A DNA stretch of 64,000 nucleotides from Candidatus Latescibacterota bacterium (lineage in GTDB: Bacteria > Latescibacterota > UBA2968): the NCBI GenBank assembly GCA_022821275.1, contig JAJEDY010000033.1, forward strand, positions 1 to 64,000. Reading direction: 5' to 3'. A program made the translations under genes and the position numbers. The notes below the pieces were generated by a model, which was given only the letters and a program-made list of their open reading frames with translations, searched no databases and was not told the origin of the DNA. This document shows positions 17,212 to 25,748 of this stretch, piece by piece (positions within the stretch are counted from its first letter, which is position 1; every line of letters begins with the position of its first letter).

Positions 17212-18097
17212 TCGGTTGCTCATTGTCGGCGCATCGGGCTTTTTGGGGCACGTAATTTGCGATGTTTCCTGTGGTGATTGGGAGCGAGTACCTGCGTCGC
17301 GCAGTGGTCAAAAGGGTCATATCGTCGTAGATTTGACACGGTCCGATTTGGTACACGAGGTGGTGGCACAGGTACGCCCCCGGTGGGTGATCAATTCGGC
17401 AGCTATGACAAGCGTTGATGGATGCGAGCGAAATCCCGCGCTTGCGCGTGCGATACACGTCGATGGAACACGCAATCTGGTTCAAGCGTGTGAACGGGTT
17501 GGATGCGGCCTGGTGAACTTATCGACCAATTATGTGTTTGATGGAGAGAAAGGGTCTTATGTCGAGAGCGATGAAGCACATCCTGTGAATGTGTATGGGC
17601 AGACCAAGTTAGAAAGCGAAGTTATTCTTCTGAATGCGCTTTGCCCCGGTATTGTGGTGCGAACGGCGGTGTTGTACGGTTTTCGCCCGTCTTGTCGGCC
17701 CAATTTTGTGACCTGGGCCATTGCATCGCTGGCAGGACGCGAGGCAATTCGCGTGGTGATAGACGAGTGGGCAAATCCGACTTTTGTCGATGAACTCGCC
17801 GCATTTGTTTTGCAACTGTGCCGTACTGACTTCCGCGGTGTGGTGCATTTTGGGGGGGCGGATTTTTTGACGCGCTTTGAAATGGTCGAGCGGATTTGTG
17901 CTGTGATGGGGTTTGATTTTTCGCTGGTGTCTTCTATAACGTCCGCAGAATTTGGGCAACTCGCACAGCGTCCGTTGCGAGCGGGGTTGAAAACCGCACT
18001 GGCCGGGACATTATGTGATATTATACCTGCCTCTTTTGAGCATAATTTGAGGCAATTAAAGGGTTTTTTACCCGAGATCGCCAATACCTATGTCTGA
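17201..18097 (+). CDS. RmlD-like NAD(P)-dependent sugar-nucleotide reductase
   Basis: About 298 aa from ATG 17201, which overlaps the end of the upstream gene. A Rossmann fold with LLIVGASGFLGHVIC at the N-terminus, LVNLSTNYVFDGEKGSY, and the catalytic NVYGQTKLESE (YxxxK) motif place it with dTDP-4-dehydrorhamnose reductases of the extended SDR family. It overlaps the GT2 gene by 8 bp, which suggests a role in making a sugar for envelope glycans. The other rml genes are not in the window, so the substrate is uncertain. Confidence 0.75.
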   Translation: MANNRLLIVGASGFLGHVICDVSCGDWERVPASRSGQKGHIVVDLTRSDLVHEVVAQVRPRWVINSAAMTSVDGCERNPALARAIHVDGTRNLVQACERVGCGLVNLSTNYVFDGEKGSYVESDEAHPVNVYGQTKLESEVILLNALCPGIVVRTAVLYGFRPSCRPNFVTWAIASLAGREAIRVVIDEWANPTFVDELAAFVLQLCRTDFRGVVHFGGADFLTRFEMVERICAVMGFDFSLVSSITSAEFGQLAQRPLRAGLKTALAGTLCDIIPASFEHNLRQLKGFLPEIANTYV

Positions 18098-18809
18098 TAA
18101 TACACTCCGCATTTCTCTGATTACGCCCACCTATAACGAGCGCGAGAATATTTCACTATTGGTTGAAGAAATATTCGACGTTCTGAAAGACTATCCCGAC
18201 ATCGATCTCGAGTTAATTGTGGTTGATGACAATTCGCCCGATGGCACGGGAGAGGTGGCCGAATCACTCGTGGGGCGCTATCCGGTGCAGGTGGTTCACC
18301 GCGCCGGGAAATTGGGATTGGGCAGTGCCGTGATGGCCGGGTTTGAGCGGGCAGAGCGGGATCTTTTGGGGGTGATTGATGCCGATTTGAGCCACGATCC
18401 CATCGTCTTGCCTCAGCTCATTTACGGGCTGCGGGATCACGATCTGGCTATTGGTAGCCGGTTTGATTCGGAGAGTCACGTCGAAAAATGGGCATGGTAC
18501 CGCAGGTTTATTTCTCAATTGGGGGTATTTCTCGCGCGGCAATTAACCGGTGTGCAAGATCCGCTGGCGGGCTATTTTTTCTTGCATCGGCGCGTTATTA
18601 AAGATCTGGTATTGACTTCGCCGGGATATAAAATTCTGTTGGAGATTCTGGTCAAAGGGCATTATAAGTCTTTTATAGAGGTGCCCTTTGTGTTTCGCAA
18701 CCGTCAATACAGCAGTAGCAAATTGAACTGGACTGAGTACTATTTGTTTATGAAGCAATTGTTGACATTCTATTTTTTTCGAAAAAAGGGTAACGCCTTG
18801 AGAAAATAA
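18090..18809 (+). CDS. GT2 glycosyltransferase, polyprenol-phosphate mannosyltransferase-like
   Basis: A 239-aa GT-A fold enzyme. It has LITPTYNERENISLLVEEI, LIVVDDNSPDGTGEVAE and GVIDADLSHDPIVLPQL (DxD metal/nucleotide site), then GSRFDSE and a C-terminal hydrophobic/basic stretch near VFRNRQYSSSKLNW. This is the pattern of DPM1-type transferases that move a sugar to a polyprenyl phosphate at the inner face of the membrane. It lacks long C-terminal membrane helices. Overlaps the reductase gene by 8 bp. Confidence 0.8.
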   Translation: MSDNTLRISLITPTYNERENISLLVEEIFDVLKDYPDIDLELIVVDDNSPDGTGEVAESLVGRYPVQVVHRAGKLGLGSAVMAGFERAERDLLGVIDADLSHDPIVLPQLIYGLRDHDLAIGSRFDSESHVEKWAWYRRFISQLGVFLARQLTGVQDPLAGYFFLHRRVIKDLVLTSPGYKILLEILVKGHYKSFIEVPFVFRNRQYSSSKLNWTEYYLFMKQLLTFYFFRKKGNALRK

Positions 18810-18824
18810 GTCTGGTATTTTGGC

Positions 18825-18853
18825 TTGACAGAGGCGCAATAGGCTTTTATGTT
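18825..18853 (+). promoter_or_regulatory. Sigma-70 type promoter of the ABC transporter genes
   Basis: TTGACA (18825-18830), 17-bp spacer, TATGTT (18848-18853), with the ABC permease start at 18896. This separates the transporter pair from the glycan genes upstream. Confidence 0.6.
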
Positions 18854-18895
18854 GAGCATTGATTTGTGCAATTTCTTTTGGAACTGGAGGCGTTT

Positions 18896-19567
18896 ATGGC
18901 ACAGCAGCACGAACTCAATACCCAGATATCTCTTCCGCTTTCCAAAGCGGTTGAGATCAGTTTTAATAGCGTTAAGATTCGATTTGGTCGATCTTTGATT
19001 ACGGTGAGTGGTATTGTGCTTGCTATCGCTTTTTTGATGTCGATTTGGGCTGGCAATTCCATTATTGACGGTTTGATGGCTGCCAGCGATCCCAAGATCA
19101 ACCTGATCTTGCAACAAAAGGGTGTTGAAATTGATCCCGACAGTGCCGCCGCAATGCAACAACGGTCGAAGGATGCATGGCTGGTGGTGTTGTCACTGCT
19201 CGTGTGTTTGGTGGGGATTGCCAATGCTATGCTGATGTCTGTTACAGAGCGGTTCCGCGAGATTGGCACCATGAAGTGTATGGGGGCATTGGACGGGTTT
19301 ATTATTAAGCTGTTTATTCTCGAATCGACGTTTATGGGTACAGCGGGCACGGTTATTGGCGTGATCATTGGGTTTTTGCTGACTGCGCTGCTCAATATGT
19401 CGAGTTTTGGCACGGTGATTTTCGATCATCTTCCTATGGCTCAAATCCTTGAAGATGGTCTTAAAGCTGTTGTTATCGGTTCTGTTTTGTCGCTGGTTGG
19501 CGGTATTTTGCCAGCCTATCGCGCTGCCAAGATGGAGCCCGTTGATGCGATGTCGTTGGAAGTTTAA
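18896..19567 (+). CDS. ABC transporter permease, short FtsX/MacB type
   Basis: About 223 aa from ATG 18896 with GGAGG five bases upstream; an in-frame GTG at 18866 is less likely. One N-terminal membrane helix (SLITVSGIVLAIAFLMSIW) is followed by an unusually short extracytoplasmic part (about 50 aa). Three helices follow in a typical FtsX domain (LVCLVGIANAMLMSVTERFREIGTMKCMGA). The large MacB periplasmic domain is absent. It pairs with the LolD/MacB-type ATPase 20 bases downstream. Such transporters act on lipoproteins, peptides or cell-wall processes; the cargo is unknown. Confidence 0.75.
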   Translation: MAQQHELNTQISLPLSKAVEISFNSVKIRFGRSLITVSGIVLAIAFLMSIWAGNSIIDGLMAASDPKINLILQQKGVEIDPDSAAAMQQRSKDAWLVVLSLLVCLVGIANAMLMSVTERFREIGTMKCMGALDGFIIKLFILESTFMGTAGTVIGVIIGFLLTALLNMSSFGTVIFDHLPMAQILEDGLKAVVIGSVLSLVGGILPAYRAAKMEPVDAMSLEV

Positions 19568-19587
19568 ATCCGATTGTGAGGTGTTTT

Positions 19588-20358
19588 ATGGCTGCCGAAG
19601 AAAAAACAGAAACAAATGCAGAGGCCGAAGAAGCGACAGTTGTACGCACGCAAGATGTGAAGAAGGTGTACATAATGGGCGAAGAGCAGATTCACGCGCT
19701 CAAAGGTGTGGATCTGGAAGTGACACAGGGCGAATATCTGTCCATCATGGGGCCTTCTGGTTCGGGGAAGAGTACTCTTTTCAATATGGTAGGTGGATTG
19801 GACAAGCCGACCGAGGGCAAGGTTTATATCGACGATGTAGATGTCGCCCAACTCGACGCTTATGAACTCGCGTGGTTGCGCTGCCGAAAGATCGGTTATA
19901 TTTTTCAATCTTATAATTTGATTCCGGTGATGACAGCGCTTGAGAATGTGACCCTGCCGATGGTGTTTGCCGGACTGACGAGCGACGAGGCGCGCGACAA
20001 GGGCGTAGAATTGTTGACACAGGTCGGTCTGGGCGAGCGCGTGATGCACAAGCCTTTTGAGCTTTCAGGTGGACAGCAGCAGCGCGTGGCTGTTGCGCGG
20101 GCCTTTGCCAACGATCCAGCAATTATTCTGGCTGACGAGCCGACAGGGAATCTCGATTTGAATACGGGGCGGGAGATTATTGAGTTGTTGCGCCAGATGA
20201 ACGAGGAGTCGGGCGTGACTGTGATTTCAGCGACGCACGATCACAAGATGCTGTCGGTATCCGACCGCGTGGTGTGGGTGCGCGATGGTCGCGTAGATCG
20301 CATTATTGATCGCGATGAGTTGAAGATTGAGGTGGGCACAATTGACGGTCATGAATAA
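19588..20358 (+). CDS. ABC transporter ATP-binding protein, LolD/MacB type
   Basis: About 256 aa from ATG 19588. Walker A GPSGSGKSTL, Q-loop YIFQSYNLIPVMTALENV, signature LSGGQQQRVAVARAF, Walker B AIILADEPTGNLD and the switch region SATHDHKML are all intact. The ALENV and PTGNLD segments are typical of the LolD/MacB/FtsE class. An acidic N-terminal extension (EEKTETNAEAEEA) precedes the fold. It partners the short permease upstream; gene order and spacing indicate one transcript from the promoter at 18825-18853. Confidence 0.85.
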   Translation: MAAEEKTETNAEAEEATVVRTQDVKKVYIMGEEQIHALKGVDLEVTQGEYLSIMGPSGSGKSTLFNMVGGLDKPTEGKVYIDDVDVAQLDAYELAWLRCRKIGYIFQSYNLIPVMTALENVTLPMVFAGLTSDEARDKGVELLTQVGLGERVMHKPFELSGGQQQRVAVARAFANDPAIILADEPTGNLDLNTGREIIELLRQMNEESGVTVISATHDHKMLSVSDRVVWVRDGRVDRIIDRDELKIEVGTIDGHE

Positions 20359-20366
20359 CTTCCTTC

Positions 20367-20394
20367 TTGACACTGTTTTAGAATTTGTTATCTT
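20367..20394 (+). promoter_or_regulatory. Promoter of the aromatic amino-acid operon
   Basis: TTGACA (20367-20372), 16-bp spacer, TATCTT (20389-20394). A transcript from about 20401 would carry the leader peptide gene at 20438 and the attenuator before trpE. The -35 is perfect; the -10 is moderate. Confidence 0.5.
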
Positions 20395-20437
20395 TGGCGC
20401 GTCTAATATATAAATCTCGTTTAAGGAATTTGATGTG

Positions 20438-20542
20438 ATGAACGCTTTTGCAACCTACTTTTGGTATTTTTGGCGTCGATTTGACGGCCGATATTATTAT
20501 TATCGCCGCCCGTCCAAGAGTGTGGTTTGTCCTGCGTTTTAA
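20438..20542 (+). CDS. Aromatic-rich leader peptide of the trp/aro operon (34 aa)
   Basis: ATG at 20438 has AAGGA (20423-20427) ten bases upstream and the frame ends at TAA 20540-20542. Of 34 residues, 13 are aromatic: Trp 9 and 12, Tyr 7, 10 and 19-22 (four in a row), Phe 4, 8, 11, 15 and 34. The densest part reads MNAFATYFWYFWRR, and the Tyr run is at 20492-20503. Its last codons overlap the 5' arm of an antiterminator, and a terminator follows, so this is a classical attenuation leader. Ribosome stalling at scarce Trp, Tyr or Phe codons should allow transcription into trpE. Confidence 0.85.
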   Translation: MNAFATYFWYFWRRFDGRYYYYRRPSKSVVCPAF

Positions 20543-20586
20543 GTGTGATGTAAGTGAATGAAAGTACGAGGTCGTGGGCAAACTGC
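20522..20586 (+). promoter_or_regulatory. Antiterminator hairpin of the aromatic operon leader
   Basis: Bases 20522-20536 (GTGGTTTGTCCTGCG) can pair with 20573-20586 (CGTGGGCAAACTGC): 14 pairs, four of them G-U, one bulged U. The 3' arm overlaps both arms of the terminator, so the two structures exclude each other. The 5' arm lies within leader codons 29-33. A ribosome finishing the leader would mask it; one stalled on the Tyr run or the Trp codons would leave it free. Deduced by eye, not by folding software. Confidence 0.65.
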
Positions 20587-20608
20587 TCACGACCTTTTTT
20601 ATTTTTTT
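20569..20608 (+). terminator. Intrinsic terminator (attenuator) before trpE
   Basis: AGGTCGTGGGCA (20569-20580) pairs with TGCTCACGACCT (20584-20595), 12 bp with one G-U, a 3-nt loop, then T-rich sequence to 20608. It ends just before the trpE Shine-Dalgarno AAAGGA (20609-20614), so if formed it would stop transcription ahead of the whole aromatic cluster. Confidence 0.85.
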
Positions 20609-20622
20609 AAAGGATTTTTTTA

Positions 20623-22098
20623 GTGATTCAACCCGATCTAAAAACTGTCGAGAAGTTGAGCGAAGGCTGTGGTCTCGTTCCCATTTCAAGAGAAATTCTC
20701 GCGGATACAGAGACACCCGTTTCGGCTTATTTGAAAATTCGCGCAAAGTCTTCTCATGCGTTTTTGTTTGAAAGCGTGGTGGGCGGCGAGCAGATTGGGC
20801 GGTATTCGTTTTTGGGCGTGGATCCGTTTTTGGTTTTTCGTTCGCGCGGAACAAAAATTTCGATTGAACATGCGACGACGGGTGAGTTGCGAATATTTGA
20901 GGGGGAGCCTGTTGAGGTATTGCGTGGGTTGTTAAAAAAATACCATTCGCAACATGTGGAAGGGTTTCCTCGATTTACGGGCGGTGCTGTGGGCTATGTG
21001 AGTTACGATGCCGTGCGTTTGATTGAGCGCATTCCCGAGACGGTTGAAGACGATCTCGATCTGGACGATATATTTTTTTCATTTTACGATTCGGTACTGG
21101 CGTTTGACAATGTGACGCACAAAGTGCATGTGATGGCCAATGTGCATACAGAGGGAAATTTGGGGGCAAATTACGAGGATGCAGTCAAACGGATCGATAC
21201 ACTGATTGAGGCACTGGCGCGACCGGCGGATACGCCTCTAATGCCGGGAACGAGTTCGTGTGAGGTGACTTCAAATACGAGCAAAGAAGCGTATATGGAT
21301 GTGGTGGCGCGTTGCAGGGAGTACATCGTGGCAGGTGATATTTTTCAGGTGGTACCTTCGCAGCGCTTTGCAATGGATGTGACGGTAGATGCGCTGGATA
21401 TTTATCGGGCGTTGCGGACGGTGAATCCGTCGCCATATATGTTTCACGTCGATTTAATAGATCATCAACTCGTGGGTGCGTCGCCAGAGTTGCTCGTCAG
21501 GGTAGAGGATGGGGTGGTGCAGGTGCGACCTATTGCGGGTACGCGGTGGCGCGGCAAAACAGAGGCAGAGGACCAGGTGCTGGCACAGGAGTTGTTAGCA
21601 GATGAAAAAGAATGCGCCGAGCATATTATGCTGGTGGACCTGGGGCGCAATGATGTGGGGCGCGTCTCCAGGTTTGATACGGTGCGCGTGACCGAGCAGA
21701 TGACGATTGAACGCTATTCACATGTGATGCATATCGTTTCGAATGTGCGCGGCGAATTGCACGAGGATGTCGATGCGCTGGACGCGCTTTTTGCATGTTA
21801 TCCGGCCGGTACAGTGTCGGGTGCGCCAAAAATTCGAGCAATGGAGATTATCGACGAGATGGAGCCAACGCGCCGCGGGCCTTATGCCGGTGCGGTGGGT
21901 TATATCGATTTTGCGGGCAATATGGATACGTGTATTGCCATTCGCACGCTGGTGATTAAGGATGGCAAAGCGTATGTGCAGGCGGGGGGGGGCGTGGTGT
22001 TCGATTCCGATCCGGAATACGAATATCAGGAGACCGTGAACAAAGCGCGGGCACTGTTTCGGGCGGTAGAAATGGCTGAAGGAGGAGAGTTGTTGTGA
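20623..22098 (+). CDS. trpE: Anthranilate synthase component I
   Basis: A 491-aa protein from GTG 20623 with AAAGGA 8 bases upstream. It converts chorismate and ammonia to anthranilate, the committed step to tryptophan. The N-terminal domain has the feedback-site-like segment [20 protein letters not shown]. The chorismate-binding domain includes [66 protein letters not shown] and a C-terminal [19 protein letters not shown]. It overlaps trpG by 4 bp (GTGA), so subunits are translated in step. Transcription is under the upstream attenuator. Confidence 0.95.
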   Translation: MIQPDLKTVEKLSEGCGLVPISREILADTETPVSAYLKIRAKSSHAFLFESVVGGEQIGRYSFLGVDPFLVFRSRGTKISIEHATTGELRIFEGEPVEVLRGLLKKYHSQHVEGFPRFTGGAVGYVSYDAVRLIERIPETVEDDLDLDDIFFSFYDSVLAFDNVTHKVHVMANVHTEGNLGANYEDAVKRIDTLIEALARPADTPLMPGTSSCEVTSNTSKEAYMDVVARCREYIVAGDIFQVVPSQRFAMDVTVDALDIYRALRTVNPSPYMFHVDLIDHQLVGASPELLVRVEDGVVQVRPIAGTRWRGKTEAEDQVLAQELLADEKECAEHIMLVDLGRNDVGRVSRFDTVRVTEQMTIERYSHVMHIVSNVRGELHEDVDALDALFACYPAGTVSGAPKIRAMEIIDEMEPTRRGPYAGAVGYIDFAGNMDTCIAIRTLVIKDGKAYVQAGGGVVFDSDPEYEYQETVNKARALFRAVEMAEGGELL

Positions 22099-22658
22099 TT
22101 CTCGTCATCGATAATTACGATTCCTTCACTTATAATCTCGTTCAATACCTCGGGGAACTGGGTGCGGATCTGGTGGTGTATCGCAATGATCAAATCTCAC
22201 TTGAAGAGATTGATGATATGGAACCTGAGAAGATCGTGATTTCTCCCGGTCCATGCACGCCAAACGAAGCGGGGATTTCCGTGGCTTTGGTGAAGCATTT
22301 TGCCGGGAAAATCCCAATTTTAGGGGTTTGTCTGGGGCACCAGTCCATTGGGCAGGCGTTTGGTGGGAGAATTGTGGGCGCGCCGACAATTATGCACGGG
22401 AAGGTATCGGAGATTCACCATAGTAGGCAGTCTATTTTTAAGGGCCTGCCCGAGCCGTTTATTGCCACGCGCTATCACTCTTTGATAGTGGAGAGAGACA
22501 GCTTTCCCGATTGTCTGGAAATTACGGCAGAGACCGATGGTGGTGTGATTATGGGCTTGCGCCATCGAGATATGGCTGTAGATGGCGTGCAGTTTCACCC
22601 CGAATCGATTTTGACGGGTGAAGGCAAGAATTTGCTGCAAAATTTTCTCGATGGGTGA
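22095..22658 (+). CDS. trpG: Anthranilate synthase glutamine amidotransferase subunit
   Basis: A 187-aa class I glutamine amidotransferase supplying ammonia to TrpE. The oxyanion block is [11 protein letters not shown], the nucleophile is in [15 protein letters not shown], and the His-Glu pair is in [14 protein letters not shown]. Starts at GTG overlapping the trpE stop, with GGAGGAG upstream. Some TrpG proteins also serve para-aminobenzoate synthase; no pabB is in view. A 151-bp MITE separates it from trpD. Confidence 0.95.
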   Translation: MILVIDNYDSFTYNLVQYLGELGADLVVYRNDQISLEEIDDMEPEKIVISPGPCTPNEAGISVALVKHFAGKIPILGVCLGHQSIGQAFGGRIVGAPTIMHGKVSEIHHSRQSIFKGLPEPFIATRYHSLIVERDSFPDCLEITAETDGGVIMGLRHRDMAVDGVQFHPESILTGEGKNLLQNFLDG

Positions 22659-22670
22659 TTTGTTAGCTGA

Positions 22671-22821
22671 GAAGTTGTTTTAAAACCAAAAGCAACCACC
22701 GATGAACACCGATGAACACCGATAAACACCGATAAAAGGCCCCTTCACACCCCAAATAAGCAACGTGGCAGGGCACGTAACAACAGGAAACTATAAATCC
22801 CACGAATTTTAAAACAGCTTC
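22671..22821. mobile_element. 151-bp MITE with IS5-type ends, inserted between trpG and trpD
   Basis: Terminal inverted repeats are GAAGTTGTTTTAAAAC (22671-22686) and its near-inverse ending ACAGCTTC (right end 22821); the first 15 positions differ at one. Both flanks are TGA (22668-22670 and 22822-22824), a 3-bp target duplication of the TNA type. The right end is the same sequence as the end of the IS5-family element at 126-140. There is no coding potential. Removing the element and one TGA rejoins trpG to an intact GAGGAG-ATG start for trpD. Confidence 0.75.
22697..22736. repeat. 10-bp tandem repeat inside the MITE
   Basis: About four units of the 10-mer ACACCGATRA (two GATGA, then two GATAA types). 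A related 10-mer, ACGCAGATRA, occurs in tandem at 52265-52293. Confidence 0.7.
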
Positions 22822-22834
22822 TGAGGAGATGAGT

Positions 22835-23848
22835 ATGAACATACAAGAGGCGATTGCAAAAGTAATTGAAGGTGCAGATTTGAGTCGGGATGAGATGGCG
22901 GATGCGATGAATCAGATTATGTCGGGCGAGGCGACGGACGCGCAGATCGGCGCGTTTTTGATTGCGTTGCGCGTGAAGGGCGAGTGTGTTGATGAGATTG
23001 CCGGGGCCGCTTCTGTGATGCGCGAGAAGGCGACGCCGATTGTGACAAAGCACGATGTGATTGTCGATACCTGTGGCACGGGGGGCGATCATTCGGGCAC
23101 GTTTAATATTTCGACGACAGCGGCATTTGTCGCGGCTGGGACGGGTTTATGTGTGGCAAAACACGGCAATCGCGCAGCGACGAGTCAAAGCGGTAGCGCG
23201 GATGTGCTGAGTGCATTGGGTGTGAATATTGAGGCATCGCCCGAGACGGTGAGCAGGTGTCTGGACGATGTGGGTATCGGGTTTTTATTCGCTATTTCAT
23301 TGCACGGGGCGATGAAATACGCGATTGGGCCGCGTCGGGAAATTGGTGCGCGGACCATTTTCAATGCGCTGGGACCTCTGAGCAATCCGGCGGGTGCAAC
23401 GCGGCAGGTGGTCGGTGTGTACAGCGCGGCATTGACCGAGACACTTGCAGGTGTTTTGGGGACTCTGGGGGCGGAACGCGCGTTTGTTGTTCACGGTTCG
23501 GATGGTTTGGATGAGATGACGTTGACGGGGCCGACGAAGGTGAGCGAATTGAGGAATGGATCGGTTTCGACGTATGACGTATCACCTGGAGACTTTGGGC
23601 TGGCGCAGGCTACGGCCGATGCGTTAAAAGGTGGAGATGCCGATTATAATGCGGAGATTACGCGGTCGATTCTGAATGGCGAAGAAGGCCCTCGGCGCGA
23701 TATCGTGTTGTTGAATGCGGCGGCGGCGATTGTGGCGGGCGGTAAAGCGGGTGATCTGAACGAAGGCGTGCAGGTCGCCGCTGAAGTGATTGATTCGGGT
23801 AAGGCGTTGGAGAAGTTGGAGGGGTTGGTCGCGGCGAGTCGGGAATGA
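22835..23848 (+). CDS. trpD: Anthranilate phosphoribosyltransferase
   Basis: About 337 aa. ATG 22835 is preferred over 22829 because GAGGAG (22823-22828) is then 6 bases away. It transfers a phosphoribosyl group from PRPP to anthranilate. The PRPP loop DTCGTGGDHSGTFNIST, the KHGNRAATSQSGSADVL block and GPLSNPAGATRQVVGVY are intact, and length is normal. The start region was re-joined to the operon across the MITE, which supplies no obvious own ribosome site. Confidence 0.95.
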   Translation: MNIQEAIAKVIEGADLSRDEMADAMNQIMSGEATDAQIGAFLIALRVKGECVDEIAGAASVMREKATPIVTKHDVIVDTCGTGGDHSGTFNISTTAAFVAAGTGLCVAKHGNRAATSQSGSADVLSALGVNIEASPETVSRCLDDVGIGFLFAISLHGAMKYAIGPRREIGARTIFNALGPLSNPAGATRQVVGVYSAALTETLAGVLGTLGAERAFVVHGSDGLDEMTLTGPTKVSELRNGSVSTYDVSPGDFGLAQATADALKGGDADYNAEITRSILNGEEGPRRDIVLLNAAAAIVAGGKAGDLNEGVQVAAEVIDSGKALEKLEGLVAASRE

Positions 23849-23863
23849 TTGGAGTGACGTAAA

Positions 23864-24928
23864 ATGTCTCTTTCGATAGGTGTTGCGGGTTTGCGATTTG
23901 GCATGTCATGGGCGCGGGTGTTTGATGCGTATGCCGAGACTGAGTTGGTAGCTATTTGTGACATCCAGCAGGAGAGACGGGACGAGGCAAAAGAGCAGTT
24001 GGGTGTCGATGCTTGTTATGCGGCTTTTGATGATCTGGTCGCTGATGAACGGATTGATGCGGTGGCTATTTTTACTCCCGCGCCGCTTCATGCAGAACAT
24101 GTGATTCGAGCGATTCGGGCCGGGAAGCACGTTTTGTGTGCCGTGCCCGCTGCGCTGACAATGGATGAAGCAAAGGCATTGGTCGAGGTCGTTTCAAATA
24201 GTGACCGCATTTATATGATGGCAGAGAATTGGGTCTATGAACCCAGTGTGGTGCGTGCGAGATCACTTTATGAAGCGCGGAAATTAGGGCGTATTTACTA
24301 TGCCGAGGCCGAGTATATTCACGGTCTCAAAGCGTTGAGACGACATCCCGATGGACGATCTACCTGGCGGAATAGTTTACAGCCTCTTCTTTATCCAACA
24401 CATGGAACGTCGCCGTATTTAAATATGACGGGCGACCGTCTGGTTGAGGTCATGGCTGTTTCGGCTTCAGGGAGAGATGAATTTTTAGAGGGTTATGAAG
24501 CGGACTGGGTGCAGACGGCTTTGTTCCGAACAGAAGAAGGCGCGGTGTTCAGGTTGACCAATTCGTTTCAGAATGTGCATGGAATGAGCCACTTTTTGAG
24601 CTTTTATGGCGATGAGGGTTCTTTTGAGACGGGGCGTTTTCGCGAAGCTCGAACGGTGTGTTATTATTCGGTGGGGAATAAGGAGCAGGTGACGCGCGAA
24701 GAATGCCACCACCCCGAGTTATCCCAGTTTTCGGACGCACTCGGCGCAGGGCATGGCAAAACGAGTATGCTCATTGTTCTGGATTTTGTACAGGCGGTTG
24801 CGAATGGATCGCCATCGCCGATAGATTTGATGCAGGCGCTGGATATGACCCTGCCCGGTATTGCGGGGTTGCAGGCAGTGCGCGAAAATGGATGGGTGTC
24901 TGTTCCCGATCCGCGGTCGTGGCTTTAG
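23864..24928 (+). CDS. Gfo/Idh/MocA-family oxidoreductase
   Basis: A 354-aa NAD(P)-dependent dehydrogenase. The N-terminal Rossmann part is IGVAGLRFGMSWARVF ... AICDIQ; VAIFTPAPLHAEHVIRAIRAGKHVLCAVPAA follows, with Ala at the place of the common EKP lysine motif. The C-terminal half is the usual alpha/beta substrate domain. Substrates in the family are mostly sugars or sugar derivatives. It sits 15 bases after trpD and 25 before trpC, so it is co-transcribed with the trp genes, an unusual position with no known role in Trp synthesis. Confidence 0.8.
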   Translation: MSLSIGVAGLRFGMSWARVFDAYAETELVAICDIQQERRDEAKEQLGVDACYAAFDDLVADERIDAVAIFTPAPLHAEHVIRAIRAGKHVLCAVPAALTMDEAKALVEVVSNSDRIYMMAENWVYEPSVVRARSLYEARKLGRIYYAEAEYIHGLKALRRHPDGRSTWRNSLQPLLYPTHGTSPYLNMTGDRLVEVMAVSASGRDEFLEGYEADWVQTALFRTEEGAVFRLTNSFQNVHGMSHFLSFYGDEGSFETGRFREARTVCYYSVGNKEQVTREECHHPELSQFSDALGAGHGKTSMLIVLDFVQAVANGSPSPIDLMQALDMTLPGIAGLQAVRENGWVSVPDPRSWL

Positions 24929-24953
24929 TTCTGTCTGAGGATGGTGGAACTTT

Positions 24954-25748
24954 ATGGCCAGTAATATTCTCGACAAAATTGTGGCGTATAAACGCGAGTT
25001 TCTCGCCAGGTGTATGGCGCAGACGCCGTTTGAGGAGATGGCGCAGTTGGCAGAAGATGCGCCGGAATCGCTTTCGTTTTTTGATGGACTGATAGATGTG
25101 GATGATATTGCTGTGATCGCGGAGGTTAAAAAGGCGTCGCCGTCTAAGGGCGTGATCCGCGAGGATTTTGACGCAGTGGATATTGCGAAAATTTATGTAA
25201 AAAATGGGGCTTCGGCGCTTTCGGTTTTGACGGATGAGAAATTTTTTCAGGGTTCGGCAGATTATTTAACCCGGATTTCAACCGTTGTCGATCGGCCCAT
25301 TTTGCGAAAGGATTTCACGATTGATCCCTATCAGATTTACGAAGCGCGCGCGATTGGGGCTTCGGCTGTGTTGTTGATTGTGTCGATTTTGACGCCTGGA
25401 GAATTGTCTTCATTTATAGCGACGAGCCGGGCATTGGGGCTGGATGCACTGGTGGAGGTGCATGAGAGAGAGGAACTGATGGTCGCGCTCGATGCGGGCG
25501 CGGAGATCGTGGGGATTAACAATCGGAATTTGAAAACTTTTGATACGTCTCTGGATACGACTTATGGGTTGATTGGTCATATTCCCGATGACGTGTTGAC
25601 GGTGAGTGAGAGCGGTATTTATACGCGCGAGGATGTTGTCGCGCTTCGAGATGCGGGCGCAGATGCCGTGCTGGTGGGCGAAAGTTTGATGCGCGAATCG
25701 GATATTGCCGCCAAGTTGCAGGAGCTGATGGGATATGGTGCGAGCTAA
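24954..25748 (+). CDS. trpC: Indole-3-glycerol-phosphate synthase
   Basis: A 264-aa TIM barrel closing the indole ring. Recognised by VIAEVKKASPSKGVI, ASALSVLTDEKFFQGS, RPILRKDFTIDPYQIYEARAIGASAVLLIVSIL, ALVEVHERE, GINNRNLKTF and SESGIYTREDV. Catalytic lysines of the EVKKASPSKG and LRKDF segments are present. Its end overlaps trpF by 14 bp, so the two are separate but coupled, not fused as in enterics. Confidence 0.95.
   Translation: MASNILDKIVAYKREFLARCMAQTPFEEMAQLAEDAPESLSFFDGLIDVDDIAVIAEVKKASPSKGVIREDFDAVDIAKIYVKNGASALSVLTDEKFFQGSADYLTRISTVVDRPILRKDFTIDPYQIYEARAIGASAVLLIVSILTPGELSSFIATSRALGLDALVEVHEREELMVALDAGAEIVGINNRNLKTFDTSLDTTYGLIGHIPDDVLTVSESGIYTREDVVALRDAGADAVLVGESLMRESDIAAKLQELMGYGAS

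Noticed and set aside
22697..22736. Short tandem repeats as a possible CRISPR array
   Set aside because: The units are only 10 bp and contiguous with no spacers, and they lie within a MITE.
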